A DNA stretch of 21,292 nucleotides from JABMPO01 sp964539785 (GTDB taxonomy: Bacteria > Fidelibacterota > Marinisomatia > Marinisomatales > TCS56), in NCBI GenBank assembly GCA_964539785.1, contig CAZIJQ010000046.1:1-21292 (forward strand), in the 5' to 3' direction. This document shows positions 1 through 8,596 of this stretch, piece by piece. Position 1 is the first letter of the stretch; every line of letters starts with the position of its first letter. The translations under genes were made by a program, and so were the position numbers. The notes beneath the pieces were generated by a model. The model ran no database searches. It had not been told where the DNA came from and was given only the letters and a program-made list of their open reading frames with translations.

Positions 1-1301
1 GATGTATCGGAATTAACCAAAGTTCCCGTATTCGAACTGTCGTAGACAGCCTCGATATAATAACAGTATTCGGTTCCTAAATTCACATCAGCGTCAAGAT
101 AATGGGTAGTATCTACATTGTCTATTAAGCTATCACCACGGAAAACATCATAACCAACCAGATTGCCACAGGACAAAATGTCTTCCCGAAGAGAAATATC
201 AATCCGTTCTAATGTAGACATATCGATCATTTCTTCCGTAGCCAATCCATTCGGATAGGTAGTGCCATATTCATCCTTGGTCATCTGCTGGGCGGCCCAA
301 CCATCAGGTGTCAGATTATAAACATAAACCCATGTACCACGAACCACTTCAGCGGTTATAATGACATTATCTACAGCCCAATAAAAGTCCCAATCCGCAT
401 TATAGTAGTGAAATCTTACTTTCAAATCATTGTTAGCGTAGGCAGATATATCAATCACCTGATGATCCGGAAGTGTCCATGTGCCATAATCTACATCTTC
501 AAAGGTAGCCACGGTGATCCATGCGGAACCATCCCAGACATCTACATCACCTGTTTCAGAACCCACATAGTTATTGTAATAGTGATCAAAGATCAAATTA
601 AGTGATGCTGCCCCGGCAGATGCGATTGAAGGCGTTATCAATTCCTCATCCAGAGTAACTCCGATTCCAGCCGCGTCACTATCAACAAATAAAAATGGTG
701 TACCATCTAAAGTATTTCCGGCATCATCAGTAGTCCAAAACCAGGTATCAGCCGAAGTTCCACCATCAACAATTTCCCATTCTGCTGGTAAGCCATCGTC
801 GAAATTTTCATCTAATCCGGCAAGATCAGATATTGCCATAGGGCTGCGCCAGTTTAATACCAGATTACCATACTCAACGACCGAGCTGACCGATAAATCG
901 GTGGGTGGGCAGAATCCTTCCTCGTACATTACCGATATACTGACGGTATCCCAGACGGCTGGTAAAAAGCTGTTTCCACTGGGATCAACCGCTTCTAACA
1001 TGAAAAGATAGTAACCATCGGTCAAATCTCGAACGACAAATGGTTCATCAGCATGGACAGTACCCACCGGTAAACCATTCAAGGAAGCAACCAGATAACC
1101 ATCACAATTAGCGCATCCCGTATCACCAAGTGCGAAATATGAAGCAATATCAAAAGTGACTGTCATCGTATCAGCATCGATTACTGTGCCCGTTGTAGGA
1201 TAAGTAATCTGCAGAACTTCGTCACGCTCGTACTGGGCGATCACAAAGCTTCCACATATGATAATGGCAAATAAGAGGATCAATACTGGTTTTCTTAACA
1301 T
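1..1301 (-). CDS. Large secreted modular surface protein, C-terminus outside window (paralogue of the next gene)
   Basis: The minus-strand frame stays open from an ATG at 1299-1301 to the window edge (about 433 codons), so only the N-terminal part is present. The start is set by AAGGAG (1309-1314) seven bases upstream and by a clear signal peptide (MLRKPVLILLFAIIICGSF, probable cleavage before QYERD). The first roughly 130 mature residues parallel the neighbouring protein: both have a QY-[DE]-RD start, a GC-x-x-CDGY double-cysteine motif, a VDP-x-G-x-SF segment and a FCPPT/YCPPT boundary leading into a fibronectin-III-like module. A jelly-roll/MAM-like domain follows (about residues 150-310, with aromatic WAVDNV near its end), then another FN3-like segment rich in CYYIEAVYD-type strands. 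It is probably an exported adhesive or structural protein; no catalytic motif was recognised. A C-terminal sorting domain is expected beyond the edge but not seen. Confidence 0.85.
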   Translation of the reverse strand, partial: MLRKPVLILLFAIIICGSFVIAQYERDEVLQITYPTTGTVIDADTMTVTFDIASYFALGDTGCANCDGYLVASLNGLPVGTVHADEPFVVRDLTDGYYLFMLEAVDPSGNSFLPAVWDTVSISVMYEEGFCPPTDLSVSSVVEYGNLVLNWRSPMAISDLAGLDENFDDGLPAEWEIVDGGTSADTWFWTTDDAGNTLDGTPFLFVDSDAAGIGVTLDEELITPSIASAGAASLNLIFDHYYNNYVGSETGDVDVWDGSAWITVATFEDVDYGTWTLPDHQVIDISAYANNDLKVRFHYYNADWDFYWAVDNVIITAEVVRGTWVYVYNLTPDGWAAQQMTKDEYGTTYPNGLATEEMIDMSTLERIDISLREDILSCGNLVGYDVFRGDSLIDNVDTTHYLDADVNLGTEYCYYIEAVYDSSNTGTLVNSDT

Positions 1302-1331
1302 GGAATTCTCCTTCACAATTTTTTCGCCTTA

Positions 1332-4300
1332 TTATTTCAAGATTACCATTTTCATGGTAGCATTATAAGTACCAGCTGAAAGTTGATAAAAATACATGCC
1401 TGTAGCGACTGATTCATTCTGATCATTTAAACCATTCCACCGCACTTGATGGAATCCGGCTTCTAAATTATCACTGATCAAAGTTTTTACTTTTTGACCG
1501 GTAATATTATAGATCACCAGTTGTGCATGACCAGCATCAGGCAGATCGAATTTAATATCTGTCACCGGGTTAAACGGATTAGGATAATTCTGATGCAAAG
1601 CATACTGAGTCGGCATTGCAGCAAAATCAATTATCGTTGATTTTTCAATAACCGGTATCAACTCACCCTGCATTCCGGCAACCTGAGATTCGCTGAGATT
1701 AATCTGAATTGTTTCATTCAGATTACCTTTAACGGAATATGGAATTGACAGCAGAGTTGAATTTAGATCTAGTGGTTGTCCGTCAATTCTTACAATCAAA
1801 TAAGTTGTTTTAACGACCGATATTGCATTGCTGCTCACTATTACCTGAGGATTCTCTCCTCTAATCAGAGCCTCACCCAAGGATAATTCACTGACCGCAT
1901 TATTGATTGTGAATTGAATACCGCGAACTAGACCATCATAGGCCAAGTCGATATTCAGATAATTATTATCACTGACAATCAGACTTAATAACGCATCACC
2001 ATCAGAACCATAATCAGCAATTCTTGCTGTGGGAGCCCCAACAATTATATCAACCATCAAAATTATATCCTGAATGTTTAGATGATCATCCCGATTAATA
2101 TCAGCACCGCGGAATTGCTCATAAGTTGGCATTTCTGCATCAAGTACATAGTCCACTAACATCGTGAGATCGGTGATGTTTACATCGTTACTGAAATCTA
2201 CGTCACCAAACATAAATGTCTCGGCACAGGCAGTGTTGGATGCTTTTGAATCAAGTGTATCATATACATCGGTATCCCAGATTGCTTTCACATTGAAACA
2301 ATAATCGATGTAATTCTCAGGCACATCAATTGTAGCTAATGTATCCGACCCGGAAATACTATGCACCAGCGAGTCACCGCTGGTGACTAATTGATAAACA
2401 TTATATCCGATAAGGGCATCTTCCCTGCTGTTGGTGAGCACATGATTAATCGTTTCCTCACCTGTAATCTGGAAGCCACCCGACAGTGAATTCTCGACCA
2501 ATGCAGCTACATTCTGACGATCATCAGCCACGCTGGTAAGCAACACCATTTCTTGTGGGGCATCTTCTAATCCGGCCAGCGCTCTGACCATCAGATTTCC
2601 GGGGAATCCCAGATCACCTGACTCAGACCAGGCGCCGCCCACATATACAAAGCTGTGACCAATAACATAGCCATCTAAGTCCCGACCAGTTCCCGGACCG
2701 TCAATAGTTGTGTATCTATAGCCCAGGAAAAATCCGGTATCATCAAAAGTGACACCAGCATCGCTAAGATCAACGTCAATCCAAATATCCTCTTCTGTAA
2801 CATCGGTAAGGGTAGCTGCGGTATATAGCAACTGGTCTGGCATTCCATCAGCGCCAACCGTATATACTCTGATTTCCACTGGATCGAGGGTATAGCCCGT
2901 TTGAGCAGCCGATGAAAACACGAAACGACCGCCAGTTAAAACACCGGCCGATCCCGGGGTAAATTTCACAGAAATCTCAATATCTGTGGCACCACCGGTA
3001 ATCGATGATTCCCAGGTTCCATCGTCATAGAAAAGTTCATACTCATCCATTGCACCGGGAGTATTCCAGGCTAAATCAACAAAATGATCGCCACCTCTGG
3101 CCATCAGGTTGCCAGGTTTACCAAGTTTTGGTAGGAGCATAAAGTCTTGAACTACAGCAGCCTCTTGGGCAATGATTGTAACATCAGCCGCTGAACCATC
3201 AAATCCAGGTCGTGATACGGTTGCCGTTTGCGGTCCAGGTACAATGCCATAAATCAGGTAAACGCCATCCGCATCAGTTGTGTCAGTCAGTCCACCAACT
3301 TTCACAACCGCGCTATCCAGCAAGTTACCAGCTGGATCGGTAATTGCGCCGGTGAGATCACCAAACAACCAAGTTGGCGTAGCGGATATAGACACTGGAG
3401 CACTTATCCAATCGGGATAATAAACCGCTTTCACATCAAAACCATAGGTTTGCCCATTAGTCAGATTTTGGGCTAAATAACCGAGACTATTTATCATAGT
3501 CGAATTGTCTTGAGAGCCATCAACATAGATGTTATAGCCCAGAAAATCCCCATCGGCCGGTACATTCTCCATTATATCAAGGGTCCCGGTAATATCATGC
3601 GGTTCGCTACCCCAGGTATCGCCGGAGAGTCCCCAGTTCACGATTTGGGTACCGCTGATATCTCCGATTGTAACATTGACAAAAAAGACAGCATCGCTTG
3701 AAAGTTCGCCAAGTCCGTCATCGGCAAAATCTCCAAAAGTAACTGTGGCACCAGCGCCGGTTTCACCATTGTAAATCAGTCCACCAGCATCTGTGGCATA
3801 ATTAACCACAAAATCGGTCGGGAATGTCAAGCTCATACCATCGAGGTACTCAACATCCGAGGATGAATAAATCACCCCGAATTCAATATCCATCGTCGTA
3901 GTTGGTAAATACTCTGAATTAGCTACAACACTGGAATTGGCTATTTCACGATCCGAGTCAGCTTTTAATGTCTCTAAATCAGCTTCTTTTTCAGCGGTAA
4001 CATTGACAGTAAAACCAACCGATCTGCTTGAAGCTGTAGCAGTAATTTCCAGAGTATAATCACCGGAATTAGTCGTTCCGTAGCCATCAACAACAATCTT
4101 ATAAATACCGGGATCCAATGTACCTGTAATTAAGGATTGTAATCCGGTGGCGCAACCATCATCATCGAATGCGAGTATTTCTGCGCAGTCCCCACTTAGA
4201 AGCATTAAATATGTATCCCAGGTCGCACCGCCGCATAGTGAGAATGAAATATCAACCGTTTCAATCACATTTAACTGGTAAACAACATCCGGACTGCCGG

Positions 4301-5726
4301 CTGCAAAACCATTCATGAAATCATTCTCAAATCCGGTAGTCGTTCCGTTAACCACAATACTATCACCACCGGATATTCCGCCAGCAATAATGTATGGATT
4401 TAGGCAATTCTCACCCTCGGGAATAACCGTTCCCGGTGGCGCCCAGAATAGGGCCACTTCTTCGTCACCCTCGATCGCGCTTAAATAAGTTGGTGGCGGT
4501 GGTTGAAATACTCCAGGAATACCACACAGGGTATCTGTTGGAACTGAATTGACCTCAACACCATTGGTATCGTATACAGCTTTCACATAATAGCAATATT
4601 CCTGGCCATTCGTGACCAATGTATCAAGATAAATAGTAGTATCAAGGCCGGCTACCAAAACATCATCTCTAAACAGATCGAAGCGAATTAGATCGCCGCA
4701 TCCTTCAACTTCTGTGCGTCCGGTAATCCTAACATCAGCCTCTCCTACGGAAACATCGTCAATAGACCATCCCGGGTATTGTACCGAACCATCGGAACCA
4801 AAATGCCAGCGGAATATTACTTCTTCCCCGGCATAGGCGCTTAAATCAAAAAATACTTCGTCCCAATAGCCCTGATCATGTCCTGAGAAACAAGGTTCAC
4901 CGGGAATTCCCGCATTTGCGGTTGAGGCAGCATCATCATCATACCCGATAGTCGGATCTATGATTTCCCAGGTTGTCCCGCCATCGACCGATAATTTTAC
5001 ATTACCACCATCCCAGCTGAATTCTGTATCGTACCAATGCCAGAATGATAATTGGGGCGCATTTCCAGGGAGCGCGATCGGAGGTGAATCAAGCATGGCA
5101 TTGGTCATGGTGGCATAATCAATATCCATGTTAACATCCCATGAAAAATCCCCGGAATGGGCGCTATCAGGTTCGACGGTCGAACTGCCATAGTCCCAAT
5201 CGCCAACAGCAATGTAATCTCCATCGGAATTTTCAAAATCTTCAAAATAACCTGAAGCACCGCTTGGAGAATTCCATTTCACAAATAAGGCTTCATACAC
5301 ATATTCAGAGCTGACATTTAAATGGGTCGGGGGACAGTAATCATCGGTATAATCAGCAACAAAGGTTACAGTGTCATGTAAACTTGGTGTAAAAGATAGT
5401 CCAAAGGGATCCACTACAACCAATTCAAGAAAATTATCACCATCCATAAGGCCATCAATTGCGTATGATCCAGCAGCAACAATATTACCATAGAACTCAT
5501 CATTCAAATAAGCTTTGATATAGCCGTCACAGTCGGCACATCCAGAATCTCCAATGGTAAAAAATGGAGCCAGATAGAAATCGACTTCAACAAAATCCGT
5601 ATCGACCACTGTTTCGTAGTCGGGATATAAAATCTCGATTACTGCATCACGATCGTATTGCGCAAAAGAAAGCGATGTTAAGAATAATAATGTGAAAATC
5701 AATGCCATTGCTTTCGATTTAAACAT
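1332..5726 (-). CDS. Giant secreted multidomain protein with dockerin-like repeats and C-terminal sorting domain
   Basis: This 1464-residue exported protein starts at an ATG with GGAGG (5731-5735) just upstream and a signal peptide ending near SLSFAQ. Modules in order: a family-specific N-terminal domain with GCADCDGY; a jelly-roll/MAM-like region (about 155-329, ending GWSIDDVSV); FN3-like segments; a pre-peptidase-C-terminal-like beta domain (about 442-562, DGYGTTNSGDYTLEI); a cohesin-like beta region; a carboxypeptidase-regulatory-like domain (about 787-865, DADGVYLIYGIVPG); a second jelly-roll and FN3; two dockerin-type calcium loops (about 1174-1230, DVDFSNDVNITD and DINRDDHLNIQD); and a sorting-like domain (about 1372-1464) opening with QNYPNPFNP and ending MKMVILK. 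That tail type directs secretion or surface anchoring in FCB bacteria. No protease or glycosidase active site was seen, so adhesion or scaffolding is the inferred role. It lies 30 bp upstream of its paralogue and is probably co-transcribed with it. Confidence 0.9.
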   Translation of the reverse strand: MFKSKAMALIFTLLFLTSLSFAQYDRDAVIEILYPDYETVVDTDFVEVDFYLAPFFTIGDSGCADCDGYIKAYLNDEFYGNIVAAGSYAIDGLMDGDNFLELVVVDPFGLSFTPSLHDTVTFVADYTDDYCPPTHLNVSSEYVYEALFVKWNSPSGASGYFEDFENSDGDYIAVGDWDYGSSTVEPDSAHSGDFSWDVNMDIDYATMTNAMLDSPPIALPGNAPQLSFWHWYDTEFSWDGGNVKLSVDGGTTWEIIDPTIGYDDDAASTANAGIPGEPCFSGHDQGYWDEVFFDLSAYAGEEVIFRWHFGSDGSVQYPGWSIDDVSVGEADVRITGRTEVEGCGDLIRFDLFRDDVLVAGLDTTIYLDTLVTNGQEYCYYVKAVYDTNGVEVNSVPTDTLCGIPGVFQPPPPTYLSAIEGDEEVALFWAPPGTVIPEGENCLNPYIIAGGISGGDSIVVNGTTTGFENDFMNGFAAGSPDVVYQLNVIETVDISFSLCGGATWDTYLMLLSGDCAEILAFDDDGCATGLQSLITGTLDPGIYKIVVDGYGTTNSGDYTLEITATASSRSVGFTVNVTAEKEADLETLKADSDREIANSSVVANSEYLPTTTMDIEFGVIYSSSDVEYLDGMSLTFPTDFVVNYATDAGGLIYNGETGAGATVTFGDFADDGLGELSSDAVFFVNVTIGDISGTQIVNWGLSGDTWGSEPHDITGTLDIMENVPADGDFLGYNIYVDGSQDNSTMINSLGYLAQNLTNGQTYGFDVKAVYYPDWISAPVSISATPTWLFGDLTGAITDPAGNLLDSAVVKVGGLTDTTDADGVYLIYGIVPGPQTATVSRPGFDGSAADVTIIAQEAAVVQDFMLLPKLGKPGNLMARGGDHFVDLAWNTPGAMDEYELFYDDGTWESSITGGATDIEISVKFTPGSAGVLTGGRFVFSSAAQTGYTLDPVEIRVYTVGADGMPDQLLYTAATLTDVTEEDIWIDVDLSDAGVTFDDTGFFLGYRYTTIDGPGTGRDLDGYVIGHSFVYVGGAWSESGDLGFPGNLMVRALAGLEDAPQEMVLLTSVADDRQNVAALVENSLSGGFQITGEETINHVLTNSREDALIGYNVYQLVTSGDSLVHSISGSDTLATIDVPENYIDYCFNVKAIWDTDVYDTLDSKASNTACAETFMFGDVDFSNDVNITDLTMLVDYVLDAEMPTYEQFRGADINRDDHLNIQDIILMVDIIVGAPTARIADYGSDGDALLSLIVSDNNYLNIDLAYDGLVRGIQFTINNAVSELSLGEALIRGENPQVIVSSNAISVVKTTYLIVRIDGQPLDLNSTLLSIPYSVKGNLNETIQINLSESQVAGMQGELIPVIEKSTIIDFAAMPTQYALHQNYPNPFNPVTDIKFDLPDAGHAQLVIYNITGQKVKTLISDNLEAGFHQVRWNGLNDQNESVATGMYFYQLSAGTYNATMKMVILK

Positions 5727-6000
5727 GGAACCTCCACTTGCTGTTGTTCACTATCGAATTGTTATCCTAGACCGAAGTCAGAAATCAGGTAGTCAAATTT
5801 AATGATTACCCTGTGTTAATCAATATATTTTAACTCAACTACCATTAAAGATAAATACAATTATTACAAAGCTGGAAGTATCATTTTAGATATTTTCAAT
5901 TTATAACAAATATAATCTTAAAGCTGACAAAATTGATTGCTAAACGACAAAAGGCGATTCACATCGAATCGCCTTTTAAAATAACAGGTTGTAGTGTTAT
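5727..6000. other. Intergenic region: leader of the surface-protein pair plus terminator
   Basis: This 274-bp gene-free stretch is very AT-rich between about 5800 and 5940, as expected for the promoter region of the minus-strand surface-protein genes. I could not pick out a convincing -35/-10 pair. The only distinct element is the hairpin at 5949-5977. No small ORF with a ribosome binding site was seen. Confidence 0.5.
5949..5977 (-). terminator. Strong hairpin terminator downstream of the tlpA-like gene
   Basis: AAAAGGCGATTC (5949-5960) and its exact reverse complement (5966-5977) form a 12-bp perfect stem with a 5-nt loop (ACATC). On the minus strand the 3' arm ends in four T, followed by GTCGTTT. 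It starts 24 bp beyond the stop of the thioredoxin lipoprotein gene, as expected for an intrinsic terminator of the dsbD-tlpA unit. The T-run lies in the stem and is short, so efficiency is uncertain. Its A/T-flanked symmetry would let it act on either strand. Confidence 0.75.
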
Positions 6001-6549
6001 TTATAAAAATGGTTTCAAATCATTATAGAATATTTCTTCGGTTCGGGGGCCTACATATGATTTCCTGATATAACCGTCACGATCAATTAAAAAAGTTGTG
6101 GGAATACCATTAATCGGGTAATTAGTTGCACGACTGTAAAGGGCGGTAACTTCCTGCGATTCACTGCCATTGATATCCGTTAAAATATGATAATTCATAT
6201 TCCATTGTTGTGAGAATTTGGCTATATCAGCAGCAGTTCCGGAGGAGAGGGTAATACCAACAATTTCCAGTCCATCATCCTGATATCTGTCATATAATTT
6301 AATAAAATCAGGTATTTCACGACGACAGGGGGGACACCAGGTTCCCCAGAAATTCAACAAAATTACTTTGCCTGCATAATCAGCTAAAGTGAAATCCTTT
6401 CCATCAACCGTCTTAAGGGTAAAATCAGGAGCTTTAATAGCATTAGCCGGACGGGGAATAGCATTGGTTTGGGGTGGGGAACTATCCTTCTGTGCACAGC
6501 CAACCATAGCTGCAAATAACATAATTCCTGTTATAAAATATCTTCTCAT
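6001..6549 (-). CDS. TlpA/ResA-like thioredoxin-fold lipoprotein
   Basis: This 182-residue envelope thiol-disulfide oxidoreductase has an N-terminal hydrophobic segment ending MVGC (Cys18), a near-consensus lipobox, so it is probably anchored in a membrane facing the periplasm. The AhpC/TSA-redoxin fold follows: APDF at 40-43, LNFWGTWCPPC with the redox pair Cys72/Cys75, and the cis-proline at GIPTTF (Pro150). The start is the internal ATG at 6547-6549, because AAAGGA (6555-6560) precedes it and the lipoprotein signal begins there. A longer frame to 6603 would add 18 residues and overlap dsbD. It lies 13 bp after dsbD. In this family such proteins take electrons from DsbD/CcdA and reduce apocytochrome c or other periplasmic disulfides; which applies here is not visible. 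Confidence 0.9.
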   Translation of the reverse strand: MRRYFITGIMLFAAMVGCAQKDSSPPQTNAIPRPANAIKAPDFTLKTVDGKDFTLADYAGKVILLNFWGTWCPPCRREIPDFIKLYDRYQDDGLEIVGITLSSGTAADIAKFSQQWNMNYHILTDINGSESQEVTALYSRATNYPINGIPTTFLIDRDGYIRKSYVGPRTEEIFYNDLKPFL

Positions 6550-6562
6550 AATTATCCTTTCG

Positions 6563-8434
6563 TTAACCAGATAGACCTTGATCCAGAAAATCCAAAAACT
6601 CATTTAAGTTTCGGGATAAACCGGGAAATCGGGCCAGTTCCACATCGTCTGGGCTTAAAATAACATAAAATGGCAGGGATGCAGTGCCGAACCGATCGAT
6701 CTCATATTGTTGATGCTCCCGATAATTGGGACCCCCATCTGTATATAATTGAACCAGGATAAACTCATTAAAACGAGCGCTGACTTCCGGGTTCGTGAAA
6801 ACATTTGATTCCATCCAGCGACAATTGGTACAGGTATAGCCGGTGAAATCAACAAAAACCGGTTTCTCCTGGATTTTTGCTTCGGCCAAAGCTTCATCCA
6901 GCTCTTTATACCAGAAGAAATCTGCGTGACTACCATCGGCAACAACTACCGTCGCGGTGGCGGTATCCAGTTTAGGAGGCAGGTAGGAATAGATCAAACC
7001 ATGAATCGGCTGACCCACAAGTCCCGTCCCCAGGTACAAAGCAAAGGTAATGAAAAACATGCTCAGTAACATGCGTGGGACGCCCACCGAACTCATATTG
7101 GAATCATGGGGCAGACGTAATTTGCCCAGCAGATAAATACCGGTAAACAAGGCAACGATCGCCCAGACAGCCAAAACCGTTGTATTGGTGAAAATATTCC
7201 AACTCCAAACTAAATCGGAGTTACTTAAAAATTTGAAAGCAGCTGCCAATTCCAGAAAACCCATTACCACTTTTACCGAATTCAACCAGCCACCGGACTG
7301 GGGTAATTTTGCCAGATATTGGGGGAACAGCGCCAGGAAAAAGAATGGCAGCGCAAATGCCGCGCTGAAAACCAGCATGCCTATCGACGGCCAGAACCAT
7401 TGTCCCTGAGTTGCTGCAACCAGTAACAATCCTACAAATTGAACGGTACAGGTAAATGAAGTCAGTGTAAAAGTCAGCGCCATAAACAGGGTTCCGATAT
7501 ATCCGGATCGTCCCTCTTGTTTTACCGTAAAAGCACGCAATTTCTGAGGAACCTGTATCTCGTACATTCCGAATAGAGAAAGGGCAAAATAAATAAACAG
7601 GGCTCCGATAAACAGATTAACCCAGGGATTGGCTGCCAGTTGATTGGCGCCGGCGGCCCCCAGTGTAAGAGCCAATATCAATCCCAGTATTGTAAATGTG
7701 AAAATGATTCCAATGGCGTAAACCGAAGCCTGCTTTACCGGACTGCGACCTTCGATTTCCCCCTGGTGCGTGAAATATGAAACGGTAATGGGAATCATTG
7801 GAAAAACACAAGGCGTTAACAATGCCAGGAATCCCATGGACAAAGCCAGCAAGATGAATGAGAAAAATCCTTCTTGGATTGCCCGATCGAGATCGATATT
7901 TCCCCTGCTGTCGACTGCTGCTATTTCACTTAATTCGGTCCGTCCTTCCCGGGGAGTCCCGGCCTCAATATCAACAATTACCGGTAGCGCTTTTTCAACC
8001 GGCGGATAACAAACCGCAGCGTCGCAAACCTGATAAAGAACTGTAACTTTGAGTTCTGTTTGACCCTGCTCTAAATTGTCTTTCAACAAAACCGGTACCA
8101 CAAAAACAACAGTACCAGAATGATAACGTGTCAGTACTTGAAAGCCTTCGTCAAATTTTTCAGTGGGCTCGGGCTCAATTATTTTACCGGTCCGTTCATA
8201 GCTGGCTCCGGACACTTCAATACTGGTGGCAATTGGACCGCCACTTACGCCGTGTACGGCATAAACATGCCATTTTGATTCCATCGCAATGGTAACAGCA
8301 ACATTTATGACTTCACCGGCACGGGCTGATTCACTGACCGCAGCGCTTGGTACAGCCGGATTCTGAAATTGTGCCGGCAGTAGTAATGGCATCCCGAATA
8401 AAAGGATGAGAATTATTTTTCTTAATTTTCGCAT
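6563..8434 (-). CDS. dsbD: Thiol:disulfide interchange protein DsbD
   Basis: This 623-residue three-part transmembrane reductase moves electrons from cytoplasmic thioredoxin to the periplasm. After a signal peptide (MRKLRKIILILLFGMPLLL) comes the periplasmic N-domain with the cysteine pair VCDAAVCYPP (Cys137/Cys142). Next is a membrane domain of about eight helices holding LTPCVFP (Cys209) and SFTCTVQF (Cys329), the two intramembrane cysteines. The C-terminal thioredoxin-like domain has GYTCTNCRW (Cys535/Cys538). All three cysteine pairs needed for the relay are present, so it should be functional. ATG at 8432-8434 is chosen because the signal peptide begins there; the frame continues back to a TTG at 8497, but that lacks support. 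The Shine-Dalgarno is weak. Its obvious partner is the downstream TlpA-like lipoprotein. Confidence 0.95.
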   Translation of the reverse strand: MRKLRKIILILLFGMPLLLPAQFQNPAVPSAAVSESARAGEVINVAVTIAMESKWHVYAVHGVSGGPIATSIEVSGASYERTGKIIEPEPTEKFDEGFQVLTRYHSGTVVFVVPVLLKDNLEQGQTELKVTVLYQVCDAAVCYPPVEKALPVIVDIEAGTPREGRTELSEIAAVDSRGNIDLDRAIQEGFFSFILLALSMGFLALLTPCVFPMIPITVSYFTHQGEIEGRSPVKQASVYAIGIIFTFTILGLILALTLGAAGANQLAANPWVNLFIGALFIYFALSLFGMYEIQVPQKLRAFTVKQEGRSGYIGTLFMALTFTLTSFTCTVQFVGLLLVAATQGQWFWPSIGMLVFSAAFALPFFFLALFPQYLAKLPQSGGWLNSVKVVMGFLELAAAFKFLSNSDLVWSWNIFTNTTVLAVWAIVALFTGIYLLGKLRLPHDSNMSSVGVPRMLLSMFFITFALYLGTGLVGQPIHGLIYSYLPPKLDTATATVVVADGSHADFFWYKELDEALAEAKIQEKPVFVDFTGYTCTNCRWMESNVFTNPEVSARFNEFILVQLYTDGGPNYREHQQYEIDRFGTASLPFYVILSPDDVELARFPGLSRNLNEFLDFLDQGLSG

Positions 8435-8560
8435 TGCTTGATTTCTTTTGATGTGAAAATATTCAGTTGGTAACAAAATTAATGGTATTAGCTCCAAGGT
8501 AAACCCTGGGATGATTGTTCAACCGCGGGCAGCAGAAAATTAAATCACCACTGCTTGTCA

Positions 8561-8594
8561 CGCCGTAGTCCCGATATTCATCGGGGCGAAGGCG
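8561..8594. repeat. Imperfect 34-nt palindrome after the patatin gene (repeat-like or terminator)
   Basis: The arms CGCCGTAGTCCCGAT and ATCGGGGCGAAGGCG flank a 4-nt ATTC loop. They pair over 15 positions with one G-T wobble and two mismatches. The element begins 2 bp beyond the patatin stop and has no T-run on the minus strand, so it does not look like a standard intrinsic terminator. A GC-rich, mismatch-containing palindrome directly after a stop resembles dispersed REP-type intergenic repeats. Copy number cannot be judged here: no second copy was found in the window. Confidence 0.5.
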
Positions 8595-8596
8595 GA

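Noticed and set aside
408..605. A plus-strand ORF of 65 codons antisense to the first surface-protein gene.
   Set aside because: It has no ribosome binding site and no recognisable composition, while the minus frame encodes clear jelly-roll strands. Similar antisense ORFs elsewhere in the window were discarded for the same reason.
6550..6603. A longer start for the TlpA-like gene at 6603.
   Set aside because: It would overlap dsbD and put 18 residues before the lipoprotein signal; the ATG at 6549 has a good Shine-Dalgarno.
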